A stretch of DNA of 64,000 bases from CALGLS01 sp047626155 (GCA_047626155.1 JBLHRR010000003.1:45732-109731), one strand, 5' to 3'; positions 1 through 9,142 are shown, counted from the stretch's first letter. The notes: generated from the letters alone by a model not told the origin. Numbers and translations are program-made.

Positions 1-187
1 TAGGAAAGGCTCTCAATATCTTTATGAAAGACTCTTGCAATACATCCTTAGCATAAGCTCGATCTGACACATATCTTCGACTGGTTGCCATCAACAACGC
101 GGAGTACTTTAATACCAAAGCTTTTTGATATTTAGGATTTAGCCCCTTACAGCCATCAATGATTTCTTGTTGTGTCTGACTACGCAA
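1..187 (-). CDS. ECF-type RNA polymerase sigma factor, N-terminal part only
   Basis: This is the beginning of a gene that runs off the left window edge. Reverse-strand translation from a TTG at 187 gives about 62 residues that read like sigma-70 region 2: a helix around ALVLKYSALLMATSRRYVSD followed by AYAKDVLQESFIKIL, the usual core-binding/-10 recognition pattern of ECF factors. The TTG start is chosen because an in-frame stop lies a few codons upstream, no ATG is available, and a purine-rich AAAAGGAAA sits just before it. It begins 24 bases after the stop of the lipoprotein gene on the same strand, so the two may be cotranscribed. The target regulon cannot be seen. The family call is fairly sure; the exact start is less so. 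Confidence 0.7.
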   Translation of the reverse strand, partial: MRSQTQQEIIDGCKGLNPKYQKALVLKYSALLMATSRRYVSDRAYAKDVLQESFIKILRAFP

Positions 188-211
188 ATTTGGTTTCCTT
201 TTATGTTCTTA

Positions 212-2011
212 CTATTGTATCGTAATACTGAAAGCTCCTTCAAAAGGGACTTGTACTCCTCCCGAGCCTGTCGATCCTGCCACAATGAAAAAGATACTTC
301 CTCCTGAAAATCGTCCTTTTATCTTTTCTCCTGGAGACGTACCATATTCTTCAACGATCAACTGATCAAAGCCACAACTAGCATCACAATCGATACCTAT
401 TGTTGTTCCATTGGAAGGGAAGGTACCTTTAAATAAGCTAATCTCATTGTCCGTGTATGTGCCAGTAGTTGATCCAAAAAAGGAGATATCGATTTGATTC
501 AGCGAATCTTCATCGCCTATTATTTTTGTGATATTTCCCATTAATAATGTTGGCTCATCGAATACAATTGCATCCGAGCCTGGAAACTTTATAATGATAA
601 AATCTGCTTCTCCATCTCCACACAATTCCAGCAACCCAAGATCTGCGTCTAAGTCATAAATCATTGCACCGCTTTCGTGGAAATTTACTAGATCCCGAAC
701 TGCTACAGAGAAGGTGGTATTGGCCATACAAACCGGCAGTGCTATTCCAAGCTCATTTCCATCCAATTGATAATAACAATAGGCGTTCTCTCCTTCATTT
801 ACATCAATAAAAAATTCATTGATCGCATTGTCTGTACAATCAACCAATGTACCCACCAGCGTAGCAATCTGTGTCGAAGCACCTTCTGTAATTATAATGT
901 TATTTAAACTTTCATCTTCCAAATATTGCGCTGACTCCAAGGGCCAGTTAATACAACCTACTCCATTTACGGAAAGTATTATGTCCGTAATTTTATCCGC
1001 TGGAATATTGGTACTAAAGAAGCCATCATTGTCCGTATAAGCATAGGCGCCTTCCAGAGTTGAGTAATCGTTGGTTTGAACTAAGAGGTTGGGCATAGGA
1101 AGTCCCTCTTCAGTCTGCAATCGACCTTGAATATTAATCATTGGAGCAGCTTCTGCGAGGTGACAAAAAGAAAGATTTGTAATTTCGGAAACATATTTAT
1201 CACCTACTAAAAAAGCATCTCCGCGATCTTGCCACAAGCCATATACTGTATTAAAAGACCAAAAGGGAAGTTCTGCTGGAGCCAGAGCTAGCTGCTCATC
1301 AATTACTGCATAACTAAGTTTGGCCGGCGTTTCTCTATCCAGTTTTAAAATTTCGCCATTTGAAGAACGCAATTCAATCGCCAACAATCCATAAGTCATC
1401 AAAGCTACCTCTTTGCTTTGTCGGTTGATGCCCTGGAGGTTACCTGGCATAAATTCCAGAAAGTGTTTTTCATTCGGAGCGAGTAACTGTGGATAGACGG
1501 AAACCTCCCCAGTATATAAATTTCCATTTTGCCTAAGCAAGCTGTTTGGTTCTATTGCCAATTGAGTACCACCTTCTACATTTATGGTGGTTCCTTCTGC
1601 AACGTTAAAACGACTGTGTTCTAATTTTGGCAATAGCCGGATCGTTACATAATTTTCGGAATTTTCCTTAGGGAAAAAGCGGCTACCTCCTTCAAAATGC
1701 GATAACTCTTTTTGGGCTTTCACAAAAGTCCCTGCGGCATTCATAGCTACGGACTTGAATAAAAAAACACCTTGCTCATTGGTCGAGATTATTTCTTCGC
1801 CTAGCGTAACGAGGGCATCCGCTATGGGATAGCCATTTTTATTAAGGACTTTTCCGAGTACAGAAGCTGTAACGGGGATAGAAACTGGATCAAAATCATC
1901 TACGATTTCAATTTCAGGATCGAAAGGAGAATCGCTCGGAATCAAGCTTTCGCTATCCTTTCTACAGGAGGAAATCAGTAATAGGAGCAGTAAGAAGTAA
2001 TATGGTTTCAT
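212..2011 (-). CDS. Large lipoprotein with two carboxypeptidase-regulatory-like domains
   Basis: A 599-residue predicted lipoprotein. The N-terminus has a short basic start, a leucine-rich hydrophobic core and a lipobox ending ISSC at residue 16, so the mature protein should be lipid-anchored. Two segments resemble carboxypeptidase regulatory-like beta-sandwich domains: residues about 50-95 (VLNKNGYPIADALVTL) and about 295-345 (GLPMPNLLVQTN, then a T-D-N-D-G-F-F pattern). The rest is beta-rich with no motif I recognise. Such proteins in Bacteroidota are usually surface or periplasmic structural lipoproteins. It lies just upstream of the partial sigma factor on the same strand. No substrate or enzymatic function can be assigned. 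Confidence 0.75.
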   Translation of the reverse strand: MKPYYFLLLLLLISSCRKDSESLIPSDSPFDPEIEIVDDFDPVSIPVTASVLGKVLNKNGYPIADALVTLGEEIISTNEQGVFLFKSVAMNAAGTFVKAQKELSHFEGGSRFFPKENSENYVTIRLLPKLEHSRFNVAEGTTINVEGGTQLAIEPNSLLRQNGNLYTGEVSVYPQLLAPNEKHFLEFMPGNLQGINRQSKEVALMTYGLLAIELRSSNGEILKLDRETPAKLSYAVIDEQLALAPAELPFWSFNTVYGLWQDRGDAFLVGDKYVSEITNLSFCHLAEAAPMINIQGRLQTEEGLPMPNLLVQTNDYSTLEGAYAYTDNDGFFSTNIPADKITDIILSVNGVGCINWPLESAQYLEDESLNNIIITEGASTQIATLVGTLVDCTDNAINEFFIDVNEGENAYCYYQLDGNELGIALPVCMANTTFSVAVRDLVNFHESGAMIYDLDADLGLLELCGDGEADFIIIKFPGSDAIVFDEPTLLMGNITKIIGDEDSLNQIDISFFGSTTGTYTDNEISLFKGTFPSNGTTIGIDCDASCGFDQLIVEEYGTSPGEKIKGRFSGGSIFFIVAGSTGSGGVQVPFEGAFSITIQ

Positions 2012-2234
2012 TCTATTGTAGTTGGTACTACTTATAGAATCATATTAGAGGAGGATACGCTGCATGGAGCCGCAAAATTAAATGCTTGTTCTAATAGCTT
2101 TTGGGCTGTTAAGTATTACACAAAAAATAATTTCAGAACCTATACACTCGCTGAAATTCCACAACCTGCTCTTCCTTTGGTCGTTACGATCATAAAATTA
2201 CAAGGCAGATTCTGAAGTTAATTTTTTGTTTTTA

Positions 2235-3416
2235 TTAAACCACTGCTTTTCGATGCCGCATCCACAAAAAGATACAGCTACCAATACCCAACAACATCAT
2301 AATTACAGCGATAAACTCCGCTTGTGTCGTTTGAAAACCAAAGATTTCATATACATCATTGATTCTTATTTTTTCAATCCAGAAGCGCTCAAAACCATTG
2401 AAGAAGAGGTAGAGGGCGAATAGCATTCCTGGAATCGTGACTTTCTTACGGATGGACCATAAAAAGCCGCCTAAGGCAGATGCCATTATGAATTCGTAAA
2501 TCGAAGTTGGGTATACTTTAGGGATCAATTTTGTACAGTAGCGCCAGGTACAACCATCGATGTTTGCATGCGCACTACTTCCGGAATCGATGACATTATT
2601 TGGATAGTCATAAGCCCACATCCACTCTGGCAAAAAAGCCATCCAACCTGGTTGCACTAGCTCATTGGGGATACCCCAGTCGCCATCACCTGAAAAATGA
2701 CAGCCCAAACGTCCGATGCCGTAAGCAATCATTAGGGCTGGAGCTGCGCCATCCATAATGTGAATCGGTGTAATTTTTTTTGCTTTTAAATAAAAGTAGA
2801 TAACTGTAAAAGCTGTAATCAAGCCTCCGTAAATGGCCAGACCTGAACCAGAGAAAAAGGAATCGACTAACTGCTGGAAGGTCATAGTACTGAAGCCTTC
2901 TGCCAAGGCAAAAATCTTTGCACCAATGATACCGAAGACGGCAGCCATAATGGTTACATCACCAATTCTTTCATATGGATGTATTGTTACTTCTACTTCT
3001 CGTGGTTCTGGTAATTGCACTTTCTTTTTCTCCCAGTACTTGATGCCTGCGAAAATAGCTGCACCAATGATCCCCGCGATCCAATTTCCTTTAGCTGAAA
3101 GGATCACTGAAGCTGGGTCGTATTGAAATTCTGCAAAATTGGAGTAGATATAAAGAAGTTTAAAACTCAATGCAAAACCCAAAAATCCATTAGACAACAA
3201 TTCAAAGATACTGGCGGGTGCTCCTTCTATTGCTTTGACCTTTACTGGTGTCAACAAACCTTCTGCCTCCTTCCGTCTCATCTCTGTCATCAACATGATG
3301 GCAGCAGTCAAAATGGCAATAACCAGAAAAAGCCCAAAGGTCTTTACGATGGAAAATGCGTTATCGGGCTGCGTACCGATGAGGTAATAAAGAATGTAGG
3401 ATAAATCTGGACACAT
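2235..3416 (-). CDS. lgt: Prolipoprotein diacylglyceryl transferase family protein (Lgt)
   Basis: A polytopic inner-membrane protein of 393 residues, longer than the roughly 290 of E. coli Lgt. Lgt transfers diacylglycerol from phosphatidylglycerol to the lipobox cysteine of prolipoproteins. The family signature appears around residues 235-250 as GRLGCHFSGDGDWG, matching the classical G-R-I-G-N-F-x-N-G-E block with the key Arg kept but Asn replaced by Cys. The YGGLITAF segment corresponds to the H-G-G loop, with Tyr in place of His. A late E-R-F-W-I-E-K-I-R-I segment matches the second essential Arg region. The window encodes many lipoproteins, which fits this role. Substituted positions mean a divergent paralogue is possible. 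A TAnnTTTG-type promoter lies just upstream. Confidence 0.85.
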   Translation of the reverse strand: MCPDLSYILYYLIGTQPDNAFSIVKTFGLFLVIAILTAAIMLMTEMRRKEAEGLLTPVKVKAIEGAPASIFELLSNGFLGFALSFKLLYIYSNFAEFQYDPASVILSAKGNWIAGIIGAAIFAGIKYWEKKKVQLPEPREVEVTIHPYERIGDVTIMAAVFGIIGAKIFALAEGFSTMTFQQLVDSFFSGSGLAIYGGLITAFTVIYFYLKAKKITPIHIMDGAAPALMIAYGIGRLGCHFSGDGDWGIPNELVQPGWMAFLPEWMWAYDYPNNVIDSGSSAHANIDGCTWRYCTKLIPKVYPTSIYEFIMASALGGFLWSIRKKVTIPGMLFALYLFFNGFERFWIEKIRINDVYEIFGFQTTQAEFIAVIMMLLGIGSCIFLWMRHRKAVV

Positions 3417-3438
3417 AGTATGTTTGTTTTATTGGTAG

Positions 3439-3446
3439 CAAAAATA
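3439..3446 (-). promoter_or_regulatory. Candidate promoter -7 element for the lgt-family gene
   Basis: On the minus strand this reads TATTTTTG, matching the Bacteroidota -7 consensus TAnnTTTG. It sits 23-30 bases before the lgt start, giving a short leader. The upstream -33 element is not clear. Confidence 0.45.
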
Positions 3447-3516
3447 GACAGGATTAGGAGAAAAACAAACTCTCTTCCGACTCTTGGCCAAATTTAGTAG
3501 TTAGATAGAAGCAGAG

Positions 3517-3598
3517 CAGGGTAAATATGGTGAGTCAGAGCTTCCTAAATTCGCGTAATTACTACGCGAGGAACCTTTTATCCGCCTTATTTACCCTG
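3517..3598. repeat. Intergenic nested inverted repeat between glgC and lgt
   Basis: An 11-base perfect outer arm (CAGGGTAAATA at 3517-3527, TATTTACCCTG at 3588-3598) encloses an inner hairpin around 3550-3571 (TCGCGTA...TACGCGA) flanked by TTCCT/AGGAA. It lies after the glgC stop, so it could act as a terminator or mRNA-stabilising structure, but it lacks a clear U-tract. Confidence 0.5.
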
Positions 3599-3629
3599 AC
3601 CTACCTTATCCGCATTATTAACTAACCAT

Positions 3630-4916
3630 TTATTTCCGTCTACCGATCACTGTTCCATCTTTGATCTGCGCGCCTTTTCTGACTACGACTATTCCATCAA
3701 CGATACAGTAAGTTTCCGTTTGTCTGTCTTTCAACTTGGCACCTCCTCTTATTTTTACTCCCTTTCCGATACGGGCATTTTTGTCGATAATCGCCTCCTC
3801 AATGATGCAGTCTTCTCCTATTCCCATAGGAATATCCTTTCTATTTTTATCGGTTAGGTCTTCCAATTTTTCATAAGTATCATTACCAAACACAACGGTA
3901 TCTTTTATTACTGTACGTTTTCCTATTCGGGAACGAATTCCGATAATGGAACCCTCGATCTTCTTGGCATGCAAAATACATCCCTCAGACAACACTGACT
4001 TTACAAGTCTTGTCCCAAATATTTTCGTAGGCCCTAATTGGCGAGGGTGGGTGAAAACATTTTGCTCGTTATCAAACAGGTTGAACTCAGGTACATGATC
4101 AGTCAAGGCAAGGTTTGCCTCATAAAAAGATCGGATGGTTCCGATGTCTTCCCAATAACCTTCATAAGAATAACTCGCCACTTTATAACCTGAAGTAATT
4201 GCACTTGGAATAATTTCTTTTCCAAAGTCAATGGACTCTTCATGTTCTGCAAAAAGCTTAGCTAAGGCTTCTTTATTGAAAATATAAATCCCCATCGAAG
4301 CGAGATAATCTTTTTTCTTTTTCTTATTCGCAGGAGTTACTTCTGATTTCCAATCCTTTAAAACGCCCTTCTTTGGTTTTTCAATGAAGCTGTCGATATA
4401 TCCGTCTCCATTTACTTTCATAATACCAAAACCAGAAGCATCTTTTGCCGTTACCGGAATAGTTGCAATCGTCAGATCAGCTCCCTGAGCGATGTGACTT
4501 CGTGCTAGCTTTTCAAAATCCATTTGATACAATTGATCTCCCGAAAGAATCAAAATGTAATCGTGATCATGACTTCTCAAATGGTGCATACACTGACGAA
4601 CGGCATCCGCAGTACCTTGAAACCACTTCTCATTTCCTCGGGTCTGTTCTGCTGCCAAAATATCCACAAAGCCTTGAGAGAACATATCAAACTGGAAAGT
4701 ATTTTTGATGTGCTGATTTAGCGAAGCCGAATTGAACTGCGTGAGTACAAACATTCGCTTTACGCCAGAGTTGATACAGTTGGATATGGGGATGTCAATT
4801 AAACGATATTTTCCACCGATAGGAACCGCGGGTTTTGAACGTTTGTCTGTCAATGGAAATAATCGGGTACCTGCGCCGCCTCCAAGAATTACGGAAACCA
4901 TTTTAATGAGCTTCAT
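3630..4916 (-). CDS. glgC: Glucose-1-phosphate adenylyltransferase (ADP-glucose pyrophosphorylase)
   Basis: Catalyses ATP + glucose-1-phosphate to ADP-glucose + PPi, the committed step of bacterial glycogen synthesis in the cytoplasm. The N-terminal nucleotide-binding signature GGGAGTRLFPLTDKRSKPAV is present, followed by KYRLIDIPISNCINSG. Further on are SGDQLYQMD (sugar-nucleotide and metal binding) and FIEKPKK. The C-terminus has the hexapeptide-like left-handed beta-helix pattern (I-I-G-I-R-S-R-I-G). Length 428 is normal. The ORF starts MKLIKMVSVILGGG; Met6 is a plausible alternative because the Rossmann strand begins immediately after it. It follows glgA on the same strand with a 170-base gap that contains a dispersed repeat. 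Confidence 0.95.
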   Translation of the reverse strand: MKLIKMVSVILGGGAGTRLFPLTDKRSKPAVPIGGKYRLIDIPISNCINSGVKRMFVLTQFNSASLNQHIKNTFQFDMFSQGFVDILAAEQTRGNEKWFQGTADAVRQCMHHLRSHDHDYILILSGDQLYQMDFEKLARSHIAQGADLTIATIPVTAKDASGFGIMKVNGDGYIDSFIEKPKKGVLKDWKSEVTPANKKKKKDYLASMGIYIFNKEALAKLFAEHEESIDFGKEIIPSAITSGYKVASYSYEGYWEDIGTIRSFYEANLALTDHVPEFNLFDNEQNVFTHPRQLGPTKIFGTRLVKSVLSEGCILHAKKIEGSIIGIRSRIGKRTVIKDTVVFGNDTYEKLEDLTDKNRKDIPMGIGEDCIIEEAIIDKNARIGKGVKIRGGAKLKDRQTETYCIVDGIVVVRKGAQIKDGTVIGRRK

Positions 4917-4977
4917 TGTTGGGTGTTATTTTTTATTTGTAATATTGTTGTTATTTCACTATACTCTCTTTTTTCAC

Positions 4978-5018
4978 TAACCCCACCCCTAAAGGAGAGT
5001 CCTCCTGTAGAGGTATCT
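4978..5018. repeat. Degenerate copy of a CCCC-AACCCC/GGGG dispersed intergenic repeat
   Basis: The sequence around CCCCACCCCTAAAGGAGAGT resembles better-preserved copies at 9143-9196 and 12722-12773. All three lie between genes and share a C-rich block followed by a short palindromic C4/G4 pairing. This copy is the most diverged. Confidence 0.45.
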
Positions 5019-5086
5019 ATAAATAAGGTCTATTTTTGAAAAAGGTATAACATCTTAATTTTATTGTTTCTTTTAGTATTCTCTTC

Positions 5087-6511
5087 TCAAAGCATTGATT
5101 CATAAATCTCCATGTATTCTTTTGCTGATTTCTCCCAGGAAAAATCCAAAGCGATGGTTCGTTTGCGAATGAGATCAAAAGTCTTTTGGTCAGCATATAA
5201 CTGTGCCGCCCTAGCCAGAGAACTAAAAGCACTACTCACCGAATAATGATCGAAGGTGATGCCATAGCCATTTTCAAAACCAATATCTGAAATAGAATCT
5301 TTAAGACCGCCTATATTTCTAACCATTGGAATCGTTCCATACCGCAAGGCATAGAGTTGATTCAGGCCACAAGGCTCCACTCTCGATGGCATCAGTAAGA
5401 AATCCGATCCGGCATAGAGTTGGTGAGCGATTTTTTCATTGTATTCCAAACGAGCATCAAAGTAGGGTGCATATCGCTGCTTCATTTCCCGAAAGGCTGC
5501 TTCCAATTTTGGCTCTCCTGTACCTAACAATAGAAATGTAGCTCGTCCTCCTGACTGTAAAAAGCGGCTAATTAATTCTGGCAACAAGTCTGCTCCTTTC
5601 TCCCCTACCAATCTTCCGATAAATGTAATAATTGGTAAATCTCCCTCAATATGGAAATATTCCCGAAGCGCTTCTTTATTCTTCTTTTTAAAAGTAGCCA
5701 AGCTCCTCTTCATCGGATGTGCAATCAGTTTGTCCTTTTTCGGATCCCAAACCTCTGTGTCAATCCCGTTCATGATTCCTTTTGACTTCCCGGACTCGCT
5801 ATTGAATAACCATCCCAAGCCATTCGACTCTTGGCGCAATTCGTCCATGTAACCCTGAGAGACTGTTGTTAAACGCCAACAGCATTTCACGGCAGCAGCC
5901 ATTGGATTGATCGTACTCTTCCAATCCAATAATCCTCGATCATCCTTATAATAAGGTGGAAGCAAATATTGTCGATTCCAGGAAAAAGCCCCCTGGTATT
6001 CTCCGTTGTGAATTGTAAAAACGGTAGGGACTTTATGTAACGCTCTATAGTCTGGACAATAATTTATGATAAAAGGAATGAGCGCACAATGGTGATCATG
6101 GCAGTGTAGAATGTCAGGCCTGTTCTCCATTTGAAGAATCCATTGCAAAATAGCCTCCTGAAAATAAATGGCTCTTTCGGACTCATCCGAATAAGCACCA
6201 CCAGGACCTACGTAAATCCCTTCCCGATCATACAGACCCGGCAAGTCCGCAACATAAAGCGAAAATCCCAGCTCGACTTTCTCTACCTCCAGAATGCGAA
6301 AGCCCACCTTCCTGTTGAAATGGTCTATACTACCCTGATATAAAGTTTTATAGGATTGGTTATTCAACCACTTGGTCGAATATTTAGGAATGATAACGGT
6401 GGCTTCTGCTCCAGCTTTATTGAGGTATTTGGGTAAGGACCCAACTACATCCCCAAGGCCTCCGGCTTTAGCAGCAGGGTAACATTCTGCACTAATGTGA
6501 AGAATTTCCAT
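5087..6511 (-). CDS. glgA: Glycogen synthase (ADP-glucose, GT5 family)
   Basis: Transfers glucose from ADP-glucose to the non-reducing end of alpha-1,4-glucan. The N-terminus MEILHISAECYPAAKAGGLG contains the K-x-G-G-L-G-D-V ADP-glucose binding motif. A GT-B fold is indicated by ITFIGRLVGEKGADLL at the start of the second domain and by the C-terminal E-P-C-G-L-N-Q-L-Y-A-L-R-Y-G-T active-site block. Length 474 is standard. The start Met lies directly before the first beta-strand. It is the upstream partner of glgC on the same strand, so ADP-glucose formation and use are encoded together; branching enzyme and phosphorylase are not in this window. Confidence 0.95.
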   Translation of the reverse strand: MEILHISAECYPAAKAGGLGDVVGSLPKYLNKAGAEATVIIPKYSTKWLNNQSYKTLYQGSIDHFNRKVGFRILEVEKVELGFSLYVADLPGLYDREGIYVGPGGAYSDESERAIYFQEAILQWILQMENRPDILHCHDHHCALIPFIINYCPDYRALHKVPTVFTIHNGEYQGAFSWNRQYLLPPYYKDDRGLLDWKSTINPMAAAVKCCWRLTTVSQGYMDELRQESNGLGWLFNSESGKSKGIMNGIDTEVWDPKKDKLIAHPMKRSLATFKKKNKEALREYFHIEGDLPIITFIGRLVGEKGADLLPELISRFLQSGGRATFLLLGTGEPKLEAAFREMKQRYAPYFDARLEYNEKIAHQLYAGSDFLLMPSRVEPCGLNQLYALRYGTIPMVRNIGGLKDSISDIGFENGYGITFDHYSVSSAFSSLARAAQLYADQKTFDLIRKRTIALDFSWEKSAKEYMEIYESML

Positions 6512-6556
6512 ATGAAGGTTCTCTATTTGTGTATTAATAAGGTTATGAACTAGTTA

Positions 6557-6564
6557 CAAAGATA
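6557..6564 (-). promoter_or_regulatory. Candidate promoter -7 element for glgA
   Basis: Minus-strand TATCTTTG matches TAnnTTTG and lies 46-53 bases upstream of the glgA start. This is consistent with a promoter driving glgA and possibly glgC. No convincing -33 box was found. Confidence 0.5.
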
Positions 6565-6675
6565 ATAGAGTTGTTGAGTCTTTAGCTTAGATAATTGTAT
6601 AATTTTAATTTTTCAGCACTTTTTCCTGGAAGATACAATTAGTCTTTTTTTTCAATTCCAGCTTCAAGTTAGCCA

Positions 6676-7200
6676 CTAGCGAACCTGCGTATAGTAAAGC
6701 TGTGTACCAACGGCTATTCCTGAAATTCCAGTACTCCCACTAAAAGTCATCACCACTATATCGTTGCCACTAAAAACAGGAGTATAATAATAAAAATTAC
6801 CTACCCGGTCTAGGACCGCCAATACATTGTTAGAAATACCCCAATTCGAAATATCAGTTGCACTGACTACTCTATTTAAAAAAAGTCTGTGCCGACATAG
6901 ATCCATCTGGATATAAAACACTCTGAATAATAACGTATTGACCATAAGCATTATAGCCCAGATCTAACTGCCAGCTTCCGATCAGTGCATTAATTATCAT
7001 TTGATCAGAAACAGTAGTGAGCGGCTCCTCTGGAAGTACTTCAGGCTCCAGTGGTGTTGGTTTTACATCTGGCAATTTTTCCTTTGGTGTAGACTTTGGA
7101 ATGGGGGCAGGTTGCGGATTTAATCTCCTGGCATTTTCTTCACTTTTTTTCCAACTATTGGCAATAGCTTCTTCACGAGCGCGTGCAGGTGGGTGGGCCA
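6676..7200 (-). pseudogene. Frame-broken C-terminal remnant of a second metallopeptidase-like secreted protein
   Basis: Downstream of the M48-like gene, coding-like sequence continues in other frames. One frame (7195 to about 6872) reads LAHPPARAREEAIANSWKKS, then a Pro-rich linker (QPAPIPKS...LEPEVLPEEP) and a domain containing ALIGSWQLDLGYNAYGQY. At a T7 tract near 6880 that frame ends; removing one T continues it as LNRVVSATDISNWG to a final stop at 6676. The H-P-P-x-R-x-R-E-x-A-I block resembles the C-terminal segment of M48-type peptidases. No start codon joins these pieces into one ORF, so I call it a remnant. Sequencing error at homopolymers is the main alternative. Confidence 0.6.
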
Positions 7201-7220
7201 GGAAGCAGCTTCGTCCTTAG

Positions 7221-8210
7221 TCACCTTTTTTTATCTGAACTATAATTCTGATTGGTAATAATAAAAACAAACAATCGAAGACGCCCCTTATTTGGATAAA
7301 TCAATGATTTAAAATATTCCCAAGACAATGCGAAAGATTCTTGCGGTGGATAATCGACCCAGCGATAGCTCGAACCATTCATGATGCTTCCGTCTCCATT
7401 GTATTGCTCTAATTGAGTGACAATCGCGAATCCATTCGGCACGGACATATTCCTGTAAGGGTATTGTTTTTCTTCTAAGCTTTCGCTTATCTTTTTACTA
7501 ACATCTCCCAAGTTGCTACAGTTTCGAAAATCGTCATTGGGAATCTCATAAGAGGTATGGCACTCCGGCGGAGGGAAAGGGAATTGGACTTTTTGGAAAT
7601 TTTGCATAGAGACACTTCCCGTACTTTCCCAAGGCAAGCCGCTTGCTTTACCTTTGTCGAAACCTGCTATGATATTTTTATATCTTTTTTGATTAAAGCC
7701 CATATCGTCTGAAGCGGGCCATTTAGTCACGAAGGCGCGAACATCCTCTTTATTAAATTTTATTTTCGCTAAAACAAAACCCATAAAAAAATCAGCTTCC
7801 GCTTCTTCTTTCTCATGTCGGTCAGCGGTTAAAGAATGTTTATTTAAATGGTGAGCCATCTCATGAGCCGTCATTCCAATTTTTGCCATATCGCTAGCGC
7901 GCTCAAAAAAGTCCTGACTCCAAAATAGAAATCGTTTTTCACCATCTATTACGGCGCTTACATTCTGTACATTGGTTTCTACTAAATAAAAATTGATCTT
8001 TAAATTTCCACCTACCTCCAATATCTTCCGAACCCGACTTTCCATCTCGCGACTCTCCGGCGTAAAAGCATATAGCTCATCATCCATCTGCGTGCCGCTA
8101 TAAACACAGCGATTTTTAATATCAATATCTAATAGCTCTTGTGCTTTCAGAGCAGAAGACATCAATAACAAAACAGCAATAAGTAAATTAAGTATACGGA
8201 ACATATTCAT
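7221..8210 (-). CDS. Secreted M48-like (gluzincin) metallopeptidase, probably 3'-truncated
   Basis: A 329-residue exported protein: signal peptide at residues 1-24 (hydrophobic LLIAVLLLMSSALKAQ), zinc motif HEMAHH near residue 138, and downstream EKEEAEADFFMG giving the third Glu ligand in the E-A-D-x-x-x-G pattern of M48 and related gluzincins. A second region (PNGFAIVTQLEQYNGDGS to about residue 325) looks like a separate C-terminal domain. The ORF ends at an A7 tract; adding one base would extend it as KVTKDEAASW, so the C-terminus is probably truncated by a frameshift at 7224-7230. Substrate unknown. Start Met1 or Met3 are both compatible with the signal peptide. Confidence 0.7.
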   Translation of the reverse strand: MNMFRILNLLIAVLLLMSSALKAQELLDIDIKNRCVYSGTQMDDELYAFTPESREMESRVRKILEVGGNLKINFYLVETNVQNVSAVIDGEKRFLFWSQDFFERASDMAKIGMTAHEMAHHLNKHSLTADRHEKEEAEADFFMGFVLAKIKFNKEDVRAFVTKWPASDDMGFNQKRYKNIIAGFDKGKASGLPWESTGSVSMQNFQKVQFPFPPPECHTSYEIPNDDFRNCSNLGDVSKKISESLEEKQYPYRNMSVPNGFAIVTQLEQYNGDGSIMNGSSYRWVDYPPQESFALSWEYFKSLIYPNKGRLRLFVFIITNQNYSSDKKR

Positions 8211-8305
8211 TCAGTTTCCAGATAAATAAACTAGACTAAAACTCAGACAAGTTATACTACAACTTGTTCAAATGAATGGGTGTGGAAAAGTGGATGTTTC
8301 CAAAA

Positions 8306-8338
8306 TTATTTATTCTATTGGAGAAATAGAATAAATAA
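8306..8338 (-). terminator. AT-rich hairpin downstream of the HAD phosphatase gene
   Basis: A perfect 14-base stem (TTATTTATTCTATT / AATAGAATAAATAA) with a GGAGA loop lies between the HAD gene stop at 8449 and the metallopeptidase start. Very low GC makes termination weak, so confidence is moderate. Confidence 0.45.
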
Positions 8339-8448
8339 GGGGATGAATATTAGAGTTTATTCCGTATCCGGTGTTCGATTTCATACCGGATTTGCAAAAC
8401 CTCCAAGATTTGGTAAGTCTCTTTTTTTCCTTCACCTCTAAACTATCC

Positions 8449-9099
8449 TTAATTAAAAATCAAATTCGGCAACTCATTCATATCTGAAAACACCCTAGCT
8501 CCTGCTGCTTTCAAATCTGCGCCATCATGATCTGGTGCGAAACCCAATACAGGAATTCCAGCCGCCACCGCTGCTTCCACCCCGTGTGTACTATCTTCGA
8601 TGACCAGACAGTGCTCTGGTAAAACTTTCATTTCCTTGGCGGCATGGAGAAAAAGAAAAGGATCTGGCTTCCATCGGTTTACTTCGTAAGCGCTAAAAAG
8701 ATGCCCTTCGAAATAAGGAAGTAACTTGGTCAATTTTAAATTAAACAACATTTTTTGAAGGGGACCATTTGAAGCAACACATCTCTTCAATGGTTTCTCT
8801 GAAATAGCTTTTAGCACTTCTTCGATTCCAGAAATCGGTTCAAGAAATTCTTCAAATAACTCAAAGCTGCGTTTTCTATACACCGCTTCAAAATCATAGA
8901 GAATGGGCTCCCCCAGTTTTGCTTCAATATATTTCCCCACGTCGGCTAAAGAACCTCCCGTGAATAGATTCTGGGCTTCCATAGTTTCCATAGGAATTCC
9001 GAGCTTACTTATTTCTTCCGCAATAACCTGACTGGAAATTTTTTCGCTATCTACAAGAACACCGTCGCAGTCGAAAATAATAAGTTGTGGTTTTGACAT
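8449..9099 (-). CDS. HAD-superfamily phosphatase, beta-phosphoglucomutase-like subfamily
   Basis: A 216-residue cytoplasmic HAD hydrolase. Motif I is FDCDGVLVDSE near residue 9, with the nucleophile Asp and the acid/base Asp two residues later. Motif II is CVASNG near residue 117, motif III is the Lys in RWKPDPFLF near 150, and motif IV is VIEDSTHGVEAA near 173. The helical cap between motifs I and II fits the beta-phosphoglucomutase/YieH-like group, which acts on phosphosugars such as 6-phosphogluconate or related compounds. It is not obviously in an operon: more than 150 bases separate it from the next minus-strand gene upstream. The exact substrate cannot be told from sequence. Confidence 0.85.
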   Translation of the reverse strand: MSKPQLIIFDCDGVLVDSEKISSQVIAEEISKLGIPMETMEAQNLFTGGSLADVGKYIEAKLGEPILYDFEAVYRKRSFELFEEFLEPISGIEEVLKAISEKPLKRCVASNGPLQKMLFNLKLTKLLPYFEGHLFSAYEVNRWKPDPFLFLHAAKEMKVLPEHCLVIEDSTHGVEAAVAAGIPVLGFAPDHDGADLKAAGARVFSDMNELPNLIFN

Positions 9100-9142
9100 T
9101 TTGATAATTTGATCGTTTTTCTAAGATACTATACACTTTTGC

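Noticed and set aside
7221..7230. Programmed -1 frameshift at the A7 run of the metallopeptidase gene
   Set aside because: The run could allow slippage, but the downstream frame soon needs a second shift and then a third at T7, so recoding would have to occur repeatedly. Decay or miscalls are simpler.
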